From the NCBI GenBank assembly GCA_034435635.1, contig DAOTWY010000062.1:1-64000 (forward strand): a DNA stretch of 64,000 nt. Reading direction: 5' to 3'. The notes below the pieces were generated by a model that searched no databases, was not told where the DNA came from, and was given only the letters and a program-made list of their open reading frames with translations. The number at the start of each line of letters is the position of its first letter. The stretch's first letter is position 1. Of this stretch, positions 45,832 through 53,756 are shown piece by piece. Source of the stretch: DAOTWY01 sp003696565 (GTDB lineage: Bacteria; Chloroflexota; Anaerolineae; Aggregatilineales; Phototrophicaceae). The position numbers and the translations under genes were made by a program.

Positions 45832-46292
45832 ATATCTTAGGGTTGGGTTTTTGGGAACTTGTATTAATCGTCATCATTATGTTGGTGGTTGCCGGTCCAC
45901 AGCGGATGCTGCAATGGGCGTATCATGCAGGCAAGTTACTGGCTAAAGCCCGCGATATGTGGTCAAAATTAATGCTCAGTGTTCAGCGTGAGCTTGATGA
46001 GGCGGGCTTAGATGTTGAATTACCCAAAGATTTAAACCGTACCCAAATTGAAAAATTTACCCGTAACGTGATGAAACCACTGCAAGAACCCATCCAACAA
46101 GGGATGCGTGCCTATCAGCAAGAGGTAAAAAAGTTAGAGTCTGAAGTGAAGGGGCAAGTCAAGCAACTTGAAACAGAAGCGACTCAGCCAGATAGAACGC
46201 CGCCACAAGTTGATGCCTCCTCCAAACCTCAACCTCAAAAACCAAATTCAAGTTTTGGCACATGGTCTGGACGTTCTGGACATAAGGAGTGA
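45828..46292 (+). CDS. Twin-arginine translocase TatA/TatB-like subunit
   Basis: A 154-residue protein with one N-terminal helix (GFWELVLIVIIMLVVAGPQR), the conserved Gly-Pro hinge and the amphipathic helix WAYHAGKLLAKARDMWS. The remainder is a long charged helix (RELDEAGLDVELPKDLNRTQ) and a Pro/Gln-rich tail. The length and long helix favour TatB-type, although no separate TatA is seen here. Tat moves folded, often cofactor-containing, proteins across the membrane. It overlaps nusB by four bases, and tatC follows directly. Confidence 0.88.
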   Translation: MNILGLGFWELVLIVIIMLVVAGPQRMLQWAYHAGKLLAKARDMWSKLMLSVQRELDEAGLDVELPKDLNRTQIEKFTRNVMKPLQEPIQQGMRAYQQEVKKLESEVKGQVKQLETEATQPDRTPPQVDASSKPQPQKPNSSFGTWSGRSGHKE

Positions 46293-46297
46293 CTCCA

Positions 46298-47041
46298 TTG
46301 ATTGATCCTACTGCACCAGATGGTCATCAACTCCGCATGGGCTTTTTTGACCACTTAGAAGAACTACGGCAACGGTTATATCGTGTGGTTCTTGCGTTGA
46401 TTATTGGCGTGGTCGTCGGCGCATTTTTGACTGATCCCTTATTACAATATTTGATAGAACCATACGCTGATCGCTTGTTGGCAACATCCCCCACAGAGCC
46501 AATTGTAGCGTTTTTCCGGGTGGCGTTGTTGGTGGGTGGGGTGATCTCCACACCGGTGATAATCTATCAAATTCTGATGTTTGTGTTACCAGGTTTGACC
46601 AAAAAAGAGCGGCGCATATTTCTGTATGCGTTACCCGCCGTGATGGGACTTTTCCTGACAGGGGTGGCATTTGCCTGGTTCATTGTCGTTCCTGCGGCAA
46701 TCCCATTTTTAGAAGGCTTCATGAGCGACACCTTCAACGCCATGTGGACGGCGGATCGCTACTTGGGCTTTATCACATCGCTCCTGTTCTGGTTGGGCGT
46801 GTCGTTTGAGTTACCCCTGGTGTTGTTTCTACTTTCCATTCTGGGGATTGTGAGTCCACGTATGCTGCTGAAACAGTGGCGCGTGGCGGTGGTGCTTTCC
46901 GCTGTGGCGGCAGCATTCATCACACCGACAGTTGACCCGTTCAACATGCTGATTGTGATGGCTCCCCTTGTCGGGCTGTATATCATCAGCATTGTGCTGT
47001 CCGTCTTTGGCATTCGGATCAACCGCCGCGCTCGATCATGA
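46298..47041 (+). CDS. tatC: Sec-independent translocase TatC
   Basis: TatC is the receptor and core of the Tat translocon. The protein has six membrane helices and the family-typical MGFFDHLEELRQRLYRVV near residue 14, FRVALLVG, and PVIIYQILMFVLPGLTKKER. The start is probably TTG at 46298: an AAGGAG site at 46284-46289 lies eight bases upstream, whereas the GTG at 46289 overlaps that site and is also the end of the TatB stop region. Length (247 residues) fits TatC. It is the last gene of nusB-tatA/B-tatC, followed by a terminator shared with the next unit. Confidence 0.95.
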   Translation: MIDPTAPDGHQLRMGFFDHLEELRQRLYRVVLALIIGVVVGAFLTDPLLQYLIEPYADRLLATSPTEPIVAFFRVALLVGGVISTPVIIYQILMFVLPGLTKKERRIFLYALPAVMGLFLTGVAFAWFIVVPAAIPFLEGFMSDTFNAMWTADRYLGFITSLLFWLGVSFELPLVLFLLSILGIVSPRMLLKQWRVAVVLSAVAAAFITPTVDPFNMLIVMAPLVGLYIISIVLSVFGIRINRRARS

Positions 47042-47111
47042 TTCATCATCAAACGGTGACTCGTTCTTTAACGATGCATTATTCCCCGCTAAACAGCCAC
47101 CTCCTACAATC

Positions 47112-47136
47112 AAAAAAGGCGAGTTCAACACTCGCC
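47112..47136 (-). terminator. Rho-independent terminator, minus strand
   Basis: On the minus strand GGCGAGT-GTTGA-ACTCGCC is followed by six T (47117-47112). It ends the 47169 gene unit and also lies after tatC. Confidence 0.88.
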
Positions 47137-47168
47137 GTGATAGCATATAATTAGCTGTTAGTGATTGG

Positions 47169-47729
47169 TTATTCGTCGCGTTTGATGCTGATACGCGGTG
47201 AATCAGCGGTGACTTCCTCACGAGATTTTACCTTTGGCAATTCCGCTGGCGTTGCGGTAGGGTAAGTTTCCTCTTTGGGTTGATTTTGCCGATTATTCAC
47301 CTCGCTGATGCCGTTGCGCACCACATTGAGGTTTTTAATCAAGCTTTGTTCTAATTGCCCCAGCACATGGATGACATACGCATCCGCTTCTGATTTAATT
47401 CGTTCAGCTTTTTGACGTGCTTCTTCAATGATATTGGCAGCGAGGTTTTGGGCAGCTTGCACGTTTACATCTTCTTCTAGCATTTTTTGCGCTTCGCTGC
47501 GCTTTTGTTGTAAGATGCGAGCAGCCTCTTCATTTGCCTGTGCAAGCACACGATCTCGTTGTGCGAGGATGCGGTTCGCTTTTTCGATCTCCTCCGGTAT
47601 CGAAATACGCATCTGGTCAATAATTTCCAGTGCGCGCTCCTCATCAATCATGGTGAACTTGCTGAACGGCATATGCCGCCCTTCATCAATCAGGTCTTCT
47701 AAGCGATCTACCAGATGTTGAATATCCAT
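47169..47729 (-). CDS. Coiled-coil protein, ATP-synthase-b/DivIVA-like
   Basis: A 186-residue soluble protein: MDIQHLVDRLEDLIDEGRH, then a long coiled coil (about 35-140) rich in Ala, Gln and Glu, with EEARQKAERIKSEADAYVIH typical of V-type subunit-like or DivIVA-like chains. The tail is Pro/Lys/Glu-rich. No membrane segment is seen, so the ATP synthase b-subunit label found in databases would be a coiled-coil resemblance only. The ATG at 47729 has AGGGGA nine bases upstream; the TTG at 47735 is a worse start. It lies 14 bp after coaD on the minus strand and ends at a terminator. Function is unknown. Confidence 0.65.
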   Translation of the reverse strand: MDIQHLVDRLEDLIDEGRHMPFSKFTMIDEERALEIIDQMRISIPEEIEKANRILAQRDRVLAQANEEAARILQQKRSEAQKMLEEDVNVQAAQNLAANIIEEARQKAERIKSEADAYVIHVLGQLEQSLIKNLNVVRNGISEVNNRQNQPKEETYPTATPAELPKVKSREEVTADSPRISIKRDE

Positions 47730-47742
47730 AACCAATCATCCC

Positions 47743-48267
47743 CTACACTTGTTTAACGTAGCTCGTATTGCTGTCCTTTAGCTCGTTGAATCGCTGCTTT
47801 AACGCTTCGGCTACAAAATCTGGCACACCCCATGTGACATCCCCACCGAGTTCTGCCACTTCACGGATTGTGCTAGAACTAATATGCACATTGCGCTCAT
47901 CCGTCATAATCGAGACTGTTTCAATATCCGGCGCGAGTTTTCGATTCGCCAAGCCCATGCGGAACTCAAACTCAAAATCTGAAAACACCCGCAGCCCACG
48001 AATGATTGCCATGCCACCGACAGACTTCACAAAATTAACGGTTAACCCACTATATTTCGCTACTGTAATATTATCATAGTTTTCAAACGCACGCTCTGCA
48101 AGTGCAATTCGCTGTTCGAGTGGAAACAGGACTTTTTTCCCTTTAGGTGAATCATAAATTGCAACAATCACCTGGTCAAATATCCGTGCAGCACGCTGCG
48201 CAATGTCAATATGCCCATTATGGATTGGGTCTAGCGATGCCGGATAAACTGCGATGCGCGGTGTCAT
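47743..48267 (-). CDS. coaD: Phosphopantetheine adenylyltransferase
   Basis: CoaD transfers AMP from ATP to 4'-phosphopantetheine, the penultimate step of coenzyme A synthesis. The 174-residue chain begins with the nucleotidyltransferase motif ASLDPIHNGHIDIAQRAA (the HxGH motif is HNGH), and ends with SISSSTIREVAELGG, which carries the ISSTxIR motif. VAKYSGLTVNF and AIIRGLRVFSDFEFEF are also typical. GGAG lies seven bases before the ATG. Confidence 0.96.
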   Translation of the reverse strand: MTPRIAVYPASLDPIHNGHIDIAQRAARIFDQVIVAIYDSPKGKKVLFPLEQRIALAERAFENYDNITVAKYSGLTVNFVKSVGGMAIIRGLRVFSDFEFEFRMGLANRKLAPDIETVSIMTDERNVHISSSTIREVAELGGDVTWGVPDFVAEALKQRFNELKDSNTSYVKQV

Positions 48268-48371
48268 TGGTTTTCTCCAGACTGTTTTTACTCAAAAATT
48301 TTGGTAATTGTACGTTGTTTCAGGAAAATACGCTACTAATTTGGGATAAATGTCTCAAAAGAAAAGAGCCA

Positions 48372-48408
48372 AATCTCCTGCGTGGGGATACCCCCCACAC
48401 AAGAGATT
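48372..48408 (-). terminator. Hairpin and T-rich tail after the HEAT-repeat gene
   Basis: AATCTC and GAGATT form an outer stem, and GTGGGG (48382-48387) pairs with CCCCAC (48393-48398) inside. On the minus strand the outer stem is followed by a T-rich stretch, TTTGGCTCTTTTCTTTTG. It should end transcription before coaD. Confidence 0.65.
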
Positions 48409-48430
48409 AATCCCCACAAAGTTTTGACGA

Positions 48431-49381
48431 TCATGATTTTGGCTGCTTTCGTTGTTCTTTTTCTAGGAGTTTACTAAGCTTGATCTTAGGCAATGGTTTT
48501 TTAGGATCACGCGGGGGTAGTGGTTGCTTGGGTGGCGTAATAACCGCTGGCGTATCGTCCATAAATGCAAGTGAGGACTCATCAGCAATTTGATCATCCT
48601 GTTGGGGGATAAGTTTGCCAGCAGCAAGTGCCCGTTGGCGCATCACTTCAATAATTGAACCATCTTGTTCCATGGTGTAGTACAAGGCATTCCAATAAAT
48701 ACGCTTGCCAACTTTTTCAGCCGTTTCACGTACTTGCATATCTGTATCGTTATAGAAAGCCTCAGCTAAATACGGTAACGCAGCCGGATTTTGGCTACCA
48801 ATAATGTCAAAAATTGCCTGTTGACGCGCTTTAGGGTCTGGTGATGTTTTCAAAATTTTGAGTTGCAAACTAATATCGCGATTAGTTGGCGGCACTGGCA
48901 TATCACGGTTCGCCAGCGCATTATATAATGGGCGATCATTCACATGAATATTCCGGGCACTCATCGCCGTTGACGCACCTGCTAATACGCCGCTTGTCCC
49001 CATCATCATCCCGCCGATCGCAGCCGCAGCAGCCACACTACCCAACCCATTATTGGGCTTGTTGCCTTTGTTCAAATTTACTTCCATCATACGGATGATG
49101 TCTGCCTCTTTAGCCGTCATCATCGCTTCAATTTCACGGTCAATCTTAAAATGCTGACACAAACCATCTAATGTGGTGTAATGCCGGCTAATGGCTAGCC
49201 GCAAGCGTTGCTCGGCTTCACTGATGGCTCGCTTTACTTGCCTATCGGTTTCATCCACATAAAACAAAGCAAGCTGGTCAAGCAGCAACGTTTCTTCTAA
49301 CATGCCAATTGTCCAGGCAGCTCTTAGGCGGGTTTCGGGGTTATTTGTACGAAGTCCGTTGAGCAAATCATCTGGTCGCAT
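48431..49381 (-). CDS. HEAT-repeat-like protein
   Basis: A 316-residue soluble protein with HEAT/PBS-lyase-type helical repeats at both ends: NNPETRLRAAWTIGMLEETL and QVKRAISEAEQRLR (1-60), and SPDPKARQQAIFDIIGSQNP, AALPYLAEAFYND and VRETAEKVGKRIYW (about 180-250). The middle is a Gly/Ala/Met-rich, possibly membrane-associated or flexible stretch (VAAAAAIGGMMMGTSGV). The C-terminus is Pro/Lys-rich. HEAT arrays bind proteins; the partner is unknown. The ATG lacks a strong ribosome site. It is divergent from the FMN riboswitch operon. Confidence 0.7.
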   Translation of the reverse strand: MRPDDLLNGLRTNNPETRLRAAWTIGMLEETLLLDQLALFYVDETDRQVKRAISEAEQRLRLAISRHYTTLDGLCQHFKIDREIEAMMTAKEADIIRMMEVNLNKGNKPNNGLGSVAAAAAIGGMMMGTSGVLAGASTAMSARNIHVNDRPLYNALANRDMPVPPTNRDISLQLKILKTSPDPKARQQAIFDIIGSQNPAALPYLAEAFYNDTDMQVRETAEKVGKRIYWNALYYTMEQDGSIIEVMRQRALAAGKLIPQQDDQIADESSLAFMDDTPAVITPPKQPLPPRDPKKPLPKIKLSKLLEKEQRKQPKS

Positions 49382-49534
49382 TTTTATTGTCCATAAAATA
49401 AGTTACGTTATGTTCATTATACAAGAGTTCATATAACACAAGCGTAATTCCGCCACAATGTATGATATTTCTAACGTTTCCTGGTATTTTCTGACTGGAA
49501 TTTCATAAATTTAGCAAATTAATCAAATTATCGT

Positions 49535-49561
49535 TTGAAAACAAGGTCTTTGTGATATAAT
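49535..49561 (+). promoter_or_regulatory. Promoter of the riboflavin-transport operon
   Basis: TTGAAA (49535-49540) and TATAAT (49556-49561) are separated by 15 bases. The -10 is a perfect consensus. The start point would be near 49568, ten bases before the riboswitch. Confidence 0.7.
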
Positions 49562-49576
49562 CTAAGCAACAATTGA

Positions 49577-49772
49577 ACCTTCGGGGCAGGGTGAAATTCC
49601 CGACCGGCGGTAGGTTGTGATGTATCACAACAAGCCCGCGACCCGTTTCAGTGTTTTTTTAAACACTGAGTCATGAAACAGCTTTTAAGAGGCACCCAAA
49701 GCCTTCTGTTTTCATGCCGGTGGATCTGGTCAAAAGCCAGAGCCGACAGTTATAGTCTGGATGGGAGAAGGT
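49577..49772 (+). ncRNA. FMN riboswitch (RFN element)
   Basis: The closing stem pairs ACCTTC (49577-49582) with GAAGGT (49767-49772). Conserved blocks in order are GGGGCAGGG at 49583-49591, GAAATTCCCGACCGGCGGT following it, AGCCCGCG at 49633-49640, GGTGGATCTGG near 49719-49729, AGAGCCGACAGT at 49739-49750 and AGTCTGGATGGGAGAAGG at 49754-49771. A long variable arm (about 49644-49715) holds CAGTGTTT/AAACACTG plus a second possible hairpin. It binds FMN and should turn the downstream genes off. The core match is strong enough for family assignment by eye. Confidence 0.96.
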
Positions 49773-49871
49773 AAAACAGACCCAACGCACCTATAAGCGC
49801 AGGCGTTTTGGTTTGTTTATGTTGCGAGAATGCTATTTTTACAAGAATAGGTATTCACGCTTGTTTGCTTT

Positions 49872-49905
49872 ACCCCTGCCCCGAAATAATAAGCGGGGTA
49901 TTTTT
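49872..49905 (+). promoter_or_regulatory. Expression platform: SD-sequestering hairpin / terminator
   Basis: CCCCG (49879-49883) can pair with CGGGG (49894-49898), hiding the GGGG that lies seven bases before the permease ATG; TATTTTT follows, so it may also terminate transcription. CCCTGCCCCG (49874-49883) is also perfectly complementary over ten bases to CGGGGCAGGG (49582-49591) in the aptamer. The two pairings are mutually exclusive. Confidence 0.8.
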
Positions 49906-50733
49906 ATGCAACAAACACTTGAAATTTCAAAACAAAATAGCGTACAACAGCGTATAGCCAAGTACAATCGCTTATTGTGGCGTTTAGGGCGAGGACGACC
50001 TATATCCTTTAGTTTGGTGCTTATATTATGGTATTGGGTAGCGCACAGCGGTAAAGTAAAATCCTTCTTACTCCCCACGCCCGAAGCCGTTTTTGAAACA
50101 TTTCATCGTGTTTTAACTGATGGAGACAATGTATTTGATAGCACATTGTGGTATCATACAAGCGCAACACTTGGTAGAGTTTTACCAGGACTAGCAATTG
50201 GTTTAACTATCGGTATTAGCCTCGGTTATATCATCGCCAAAAGTCCCCTGCTAGAAACGCTACTCTCCCCCATTGTTGTCGCGTTTCAGTCGATGCCCAT
50301 CGTCGCTTATGCACCGGTGCTAGTTATCTGGTTCGGTACAGGTTCACAAAGCAAAATTCTCACCTGTGTGTTGATCGTCTTTTTCCCAATGTTGATGAAT
50401 ACCATTGTTGGAATACGCAGCGTACCACAAAACTTACGTGACCTGATGAAGATGTATCGGGCGAGTCGCTGGCAAATGTTCAGAAAATTAGAAGTGCCAG
50501 CCGCCCTGCCAATTTTGCTTACAGGGATGAAAACCAGTGCGACGTTGTCTGTCATTGGTGCTGTCGTAGGAGAGTTCATCGTAGCAAACGAGGGATTAGG
50601 GGTGCTCATCACTGAAGCACGCGGAAGTTACAACACGCCACTCGTGTTTGTCTCGGCTATCAGCATGTCTGCATTGGCAAGCACTCTCTATAGCATTGTG
50701 GCATTTATCGAACGACGTTTTATGCGGCGTTAA
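49906..50733 (+). CDS. ribX: ABC transporter permease, riboflavin-type (RibX-like)
   Basis: A 275-residue protein with about six helices and the inner-membrane-permease EAA-type loop (RDLMKMYRASRWQMFRKLEVPAALPILLTG at about 180-210). It belongs to the NitT/TauT/ThiX permease group. The FMN riboswitch in front makes riboflavin or a flavin precursor the likely substrate; RibXY systems under FMN riboswitches have been described, including from Chloroflexi. The reading frame is open to 49813, but the start at 49906 (MQQTLEISK) follows the SD hidden in the switch hairpin, so 31 upstream codons are excluded. It is the first gene of the operon. Confidence 0.88.
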   Translation: MQQTLEISKQNSVQQRIAKYNRLLWRLGRGRPISFSLVLILWYWVAHSGKVKSFLLPTPEAVFETFHRVLTDGDNVFDSTLWYHTSATLGRVLPGLAIGLTIGISLGYIIAKSPLLETLLSPIVVAFQSMPIVAYAPVLVIWFGTGSQSKILTCVLIVFFPMLMNTIVGIRSVPQNLRDLMKMYRASRWQMFRKLEVPAALPILLTGMKTSATLSVIGAVVGEFIVANEGLGVLITEARGSYNTPLVFVSAISMSALASTLYSIVAFIERRFMRR

Positions 50734-50748
50734 AGGATTGTTTGGACA

Positions 50749-50777
50749 ACAGTTGGATAATTATCCACCTGTATAAT
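50749..50777 (+). promoter_or_regulatory. 24-bp near-perfect palindrome abutting a -10 box upstream of ribY
   Basis: 50749-50772 is palindromic in 11 of 12 base pairs, centred on TGGATAATTATCCA (50754-50767). TATAAT lies at 50772-50777, immediately after. This suggests an internal promoter and an operator, or a hairpin in the transcript, between the permease and binding-protein genes. No regulator was identified. Confidence 0.45.
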
Positions 50778-50803
50778 TTTATATCTACAGACAAGGAGTT
50801 AAT

Positions 50804-51931
50804 ATGTTAAAACGCTTTCTGTTCACTTTGCTCTTCATTTTGATGATCGCCCCGGCATACGCACAAGAAAATGATGACCTAGAAACCATCGATTTCTTCC
50901 TGACATTTGTCCCTAATATCCAATTTTCACCATTGTATGTCACCAATGAGCTTTATATGGGAGATTACGGTTATCAGTTGAAAATTCAACATGGAACCGA
51001 AAGTGTCGGTGTGGATTTGATTGCAACAGGTGAACTACCTTTTGGCATGATTGGGGGGGAACAAGTCTTATTAGCACGGGCTGGTGGTCGTCCTGTCGTG
51101 TTTATTTATGAGTGGTTCCAAAAATATCCGGTTGGTGTTGTCGTGCCGGATACCGTGACATTTGACCTAGAGAACGTCAAAATCGGTATCCCAGGGCGAT
51201 CTGGAGCATCTTATACAGGTTTTATCGCCCTGCTTAATGCACTGGGCTTACGTGAACGGGATGTCACCTTGGAGCCAATTGGCTTTAACGCACCGGATGT
51301 TGTTTGTTTAGGTGGTGTGGATGTATCCGTCATTTATGTCAATAACGAACCCTTGCAAATCCAACAACGTGCAGATGCAGGCAACTGCGGCGATATCAGC
51401 AGCGTGAGCGTGGTTTATGTGGCGGATTATGTGGATATGGTATCCAATGGTATTGTAACAAACGAAGCCTTGATTGAATCCAACCCGGAACTTGTGCAAG
51501 CTATGGTTTCAGCATATGATGCAGGGCTAGCACACGTCATCAATAACCCGGCAGATGCCTACCTCATTAGCTTGGAGTATGTAGACACACTGCCCATTAC
51601 AGATGAATTCCGCGCTGCATTAGAAGCCGCCGCAGAAGCTCAAAATGCATTCCTGGCAACCAACCCCGACCGTGAAGCCATCGCACAGAGTCGCGCAGAT
51701 TTATTAGAAGCCCTACGAGCTGAATTTGAGCCGGAAACACTCATTCAATTTGAGGTGTTGCTGGCAACCATCGAATTATGGGATGCCGATCAACTTGGCT
51801 ATACTGATCCAGCATCATGGGAAGCAACGTTAGCTGTGTTAGAAGAAATGGGAACCTTGGTAGGCGATGTCGGTGATCTGTCTGCTGCATACACTAATGA
51901 TTTCTTACCGAAACATGATGAGGAAGAATAA
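50804..51931 (+). CDS. ribY: ABC transporter substrate-binding protein, riboflavin-type (RibY-like)
   Basis: A 375-residue NMT1/THI5-like binding protein. Residues 1-21 are a signal peptide (LFTLLFILMIAPAYA) with no lipobox Cys, so it may be anchored by interaction or be free. Landmarks are FFLTFVPNIQFSPLYVTNEL near 29-50, VDLIATGELPFGMIGGEQVL, EWFQKYPVGVVV, and IGIPGRSGASYTGFIALLNA. The fold is periplasmic-binding-like. Together with the FMN riboswitch the ligand is inferred to be riboflavin. AAGGAG lies eight bases before the ATG. Charged Glu/Asp-rich residues 280-375 form a helical tail longer than in the NMT1 domain itself. Confidence 0.87.
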   Translation: MLKRFLFTLLFILMIAPAYAQENDDLETIDFFLTFVPNIQFSPLYVTNELYMGDYGYQLKIQHGTESVGVDLIATGELPFGMIGGEQVLLARAGGRPVVFIYEWFQKYPVGVVVPDTVTFDLENVKIGIPGRSGASYTGFIALLNALGLRERDVTLEPIGFNAPDVVCLGGVDVSVIYVNNEPLQIQQRADAGNCGDISSVSVVYVADYVDMVSNGIVTNEALIESNPELVQAMVSAYDAGLAHVINNPADAYLISLEYVDTLPITDEFRAALEAAAEAQNAFLATNPDREAIAQSRADLLEALRAEFEPETLIQFEVLLATIELWDADQLGYTDPASWEATLAVLEEMGTLVGDVGDLSAAYTNDFLPKHDEEE

Positions 51932-51938
51932 TAACTCG

Positions 51939-52013
51939 ATGGGGGCAAATTGCCCCCATGATTACAAAAACATTGTAACACCCCCCATAAATAAATTAGG
52001 GGTTTTTGTTACA
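51939..52013 (+). terminator. Two hairpins between ribY and the ATPase gene
   Basis: ATGGGGGCA/TGCCCCCAT pair at 51939-51947 and 51951-51959. A second structure has CCCC (51981-51984) with GGGG (51999-52002), then TTTTT, bounded by TGTAACA and TGTTACA (51974-51980, 52007-52013). These should lower read-through into the ATPase gene. Confidence 0.7.
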
Positions 52014-52046
52014 CGCTTGTGGCAACCCACTACGTAAGGAGAACCC

Positions 52047-52790
52047 ATGTCCATCAATTTGACAACCCATAATTTAGTTGTTGAATTCGGCGCACTGCGT
52101 GCTTTAGGTCCGGTAAGTATACAAATTCAAGCCGGGCAATTTGTGGCAATTGTAGGACCAAGTGGATGCGGCAAAAGCACATTGATCCGCGTACTAGCAG
52201 GATTACAAGCCGCGTCTTTTGGAGAAGCACGGCTTGGAGAGCAAATAATCCGGCAACCATCCATGCGCGTAGGGATGATGTTTCAATCCGCCAATTTAAT
52301 GCCCTGGCGCACTGTGATGGATAACATTGCCCTTCCATTAGAATTAGCTGGGATATCGTCTATAGAAAGACAAGCTGCTGTCTATGATTTGTTACCGCTA
52401 CTCAATTTAGAGGATTTTGCCAAAGCTTATCCAGACGAACTTTCCGGCGGGATGGCGCAACGGGTTGCATTAGGGCGTGTTCTCATTCAAAAGCCAGATG
52501 TCTTATTGCTGGATGAACCATTTGGGGCGTTAGATGCCATGACCCGTGAGCAAATTAGCCTGGATTTACTTGCAATGTGGGCAAGAGATCGCCAAACAGC
52601 TGTCATGGTCACGCATGATATTCATGAAGCTGTGTTGCTTTCGGATCGTGTGTTGGTGATGAGTCCACGTCCAGGGCAAATTGTAGAAGATATAGCCGTT
52701 GATTTACCCCGTCCGCGCCACATAGAGCAAACATATGACACAGAATTTGCCTACCTTGCACAAACAATTCGCAAAGCCATTAGATTATAG
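52047..52790 (+). CDS. ABC transporter ATP-binding protein
   Basis: A 247-residue NitT/TauT-type ABC ATPase, with Walker A GPSGCGKST near residue 38, Q-loop GMMFQSANLMPWR, signature LSGGMAQRVALGRVL near 132, Walker B DVLLLDEPFGALDAMT, and the switch His in VMVTHDIHEAV. It should power the RibX/RibY transporter because it is the only ATPase nearby and on the same strand. AAGGAG precedes the ATG. Two hairpins separate it from ribY, so it may be expressed at a lower level or separately, and it could serve other permeases too. Confidence 0.9.
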   Translation: MSINLTTHNLVVEFGALRALGPVSIQIQAGQFVAIVGPSGCGKSTLIRVLAGLQAASFGEARLGEQIIRQPSMRVGMMFQSANLMPWRTVMDNIALPLELAGISSIERQAAVYDLLPLLNLEDFAKAYPDELSGGMAQRVALGRVLIQKPDVLLLDEPFGALDAMTREQISLDLLAMWARDRQTAVMVTHDIHEAVLLSDRVLVMSPRPGQIVEDIAVDLPRPRHIEQTYDTEFAYLAQTIRKAIRL

Positions 52791-52808
52791 CCACGGTGGC
52801 GTATCGTA

Positions 52809-53756
52809 TTATATCGAGTCGTTATATGCCAGGACTCCACCTAATGATTTGGCAGCACGTACCCCGCGCCGAATCGCTTGGGCAACAGTCTCTGCCGCAT
52901 ATGCACCAATAACATTGACATTTGCATCTATCTCGCCAGTTGCCAGCGCGAAGATCGTATCACCATCGTATAACGTATGTGCTGGGCGAATCGCCTGTGC
53001 TAGCCCGTCTTGTGCCATTTGGGCAACTTTATTGATATGTTCTTTGCTCAGTTTGGCATTGGTGGCAACCACGCCGATCACAGTATTACCAAAAGGCATA
53101 TGCGCCATTGCCTTCATCGCTTGTAACGTTGGCATAAATTCCTGTGGGTTTTCCGGGTGGCGCAAACCGGCAAGGATTTGTCCTTGCTCATCCAACACAT
53201 CCCCCACCGCATTAACGGCGATCAAAGCCGCAACAATCAAACCATCGCCTAAATCAACACTAGCTGAACCGATTCCGCCTTTGGTGGCAAGCGCGTTCCC
53301 CATCATGCTGCCCACACGACACCCCGTCCCCGCGCCAACACTACCTTCTATAACTGGTGCAGATGATGCAGCTTGTGCCGCAGCATACCCCATCGCTGCA
53401 TCGGGTCGAATATCAGAACGCCCAATCAATAAATCCATCAAGATAGCAGCGGGGACAATCGGCACAACCAGATTTTCCGCCACAGGAAAGCCGAGGCGAT
53501 TTTCTTCACAAAAGCGCATCACCCCATCCGCTGCCGCCAAGCCATAGGCACTACCCCCAGCCAACACAACAGCATCAACACGTTCCACCAAATGCATCGG
53601 ACGTAACAAATCTGTCTCGCGCGTGCCCGGCGCGCCACCACGTTGATCCACCCCGCCAATCGTCCCTGGCGGGCATAAAATCACTGTACACCCCGTAACT
53701 GCTTCTTCATCTGTAACATGCCCAACACGAATCCCCGGCACATCAGTCAACGTCAT
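52809..53756 (-). CDS. P1-family (S58/DmpA-like) peptidase
   Basis: A 315-residue Ntn-type hydrolase. The family opening LTDVPGIRVGHVTDEEAVTG, GTIGGVDQRGGAPGTRETDLL, and VDAVVLAGGSAYGLAAADGV are all present. The self-cleavage/active-site region is GSVGAGTGCRVG followed by ATKGGIGSASV, where the Ser-containing GIGSAS resembles the processed N-terminal nucleophile site. DmpA relatives act as aminopeptidases, D-esterases or beta-peptidyl aminopeptidases. The ATG at 53756 was chosen because GAGG lies nine bases upstream and the domain starts there. It overlaps the DUF2007 gene by 14 bp. No signal peptide is seen. Confidence 0.86.
   Translation of the reverse strand: MTLTDVPGIRVGHVTDEEAVTGCTVILCPPGTIGGVDQRGGAPGTRETDLLRPMHLVERVDAVVLAGGSAYGLAAADGVMRFCEENRLGFPVAENLVVPIVPAAILMDLLIGRSDIRPDAAMGYAAAQAASSAPVIEGSVGAGTGCRVGSMMGNALATKGGIGSASVDLGDGLIVAALIAVNAVGDVLDEQGQILAGLRHPENPQEFMPTLQAMKAMAHMPFGNTVIGVVATNAKLSKEHINKVAQMAQDGLAQAIRPAHTLYDGDTIFALATGEIDANVNVIGAYAAETVAQAIRRGVRAAKSLGGVLAYNDSI

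Noticed and set aside
46289..46291. GTG at 46289 as the tatC start
   Set aside because: It overlaps the AAGGAG ribosome site. The in-frame TTG nine bases later has correct spacing.
50755..50768. DnaA-box-like TTATCCACC near 50761
   Set aside because: Only one imperfect 9-mer is present, inside a palindrome with a promoter; no cluster of boxes or origin genes is nearby.
52735..53547. 270-residue plus-strand frame antisense to the P1 peptidase
   Set aside because: The P1 peptidase motifs on the minus strand are unambiguous, and the plus frame is Ala/Pro/Ser-rich and motif-free.
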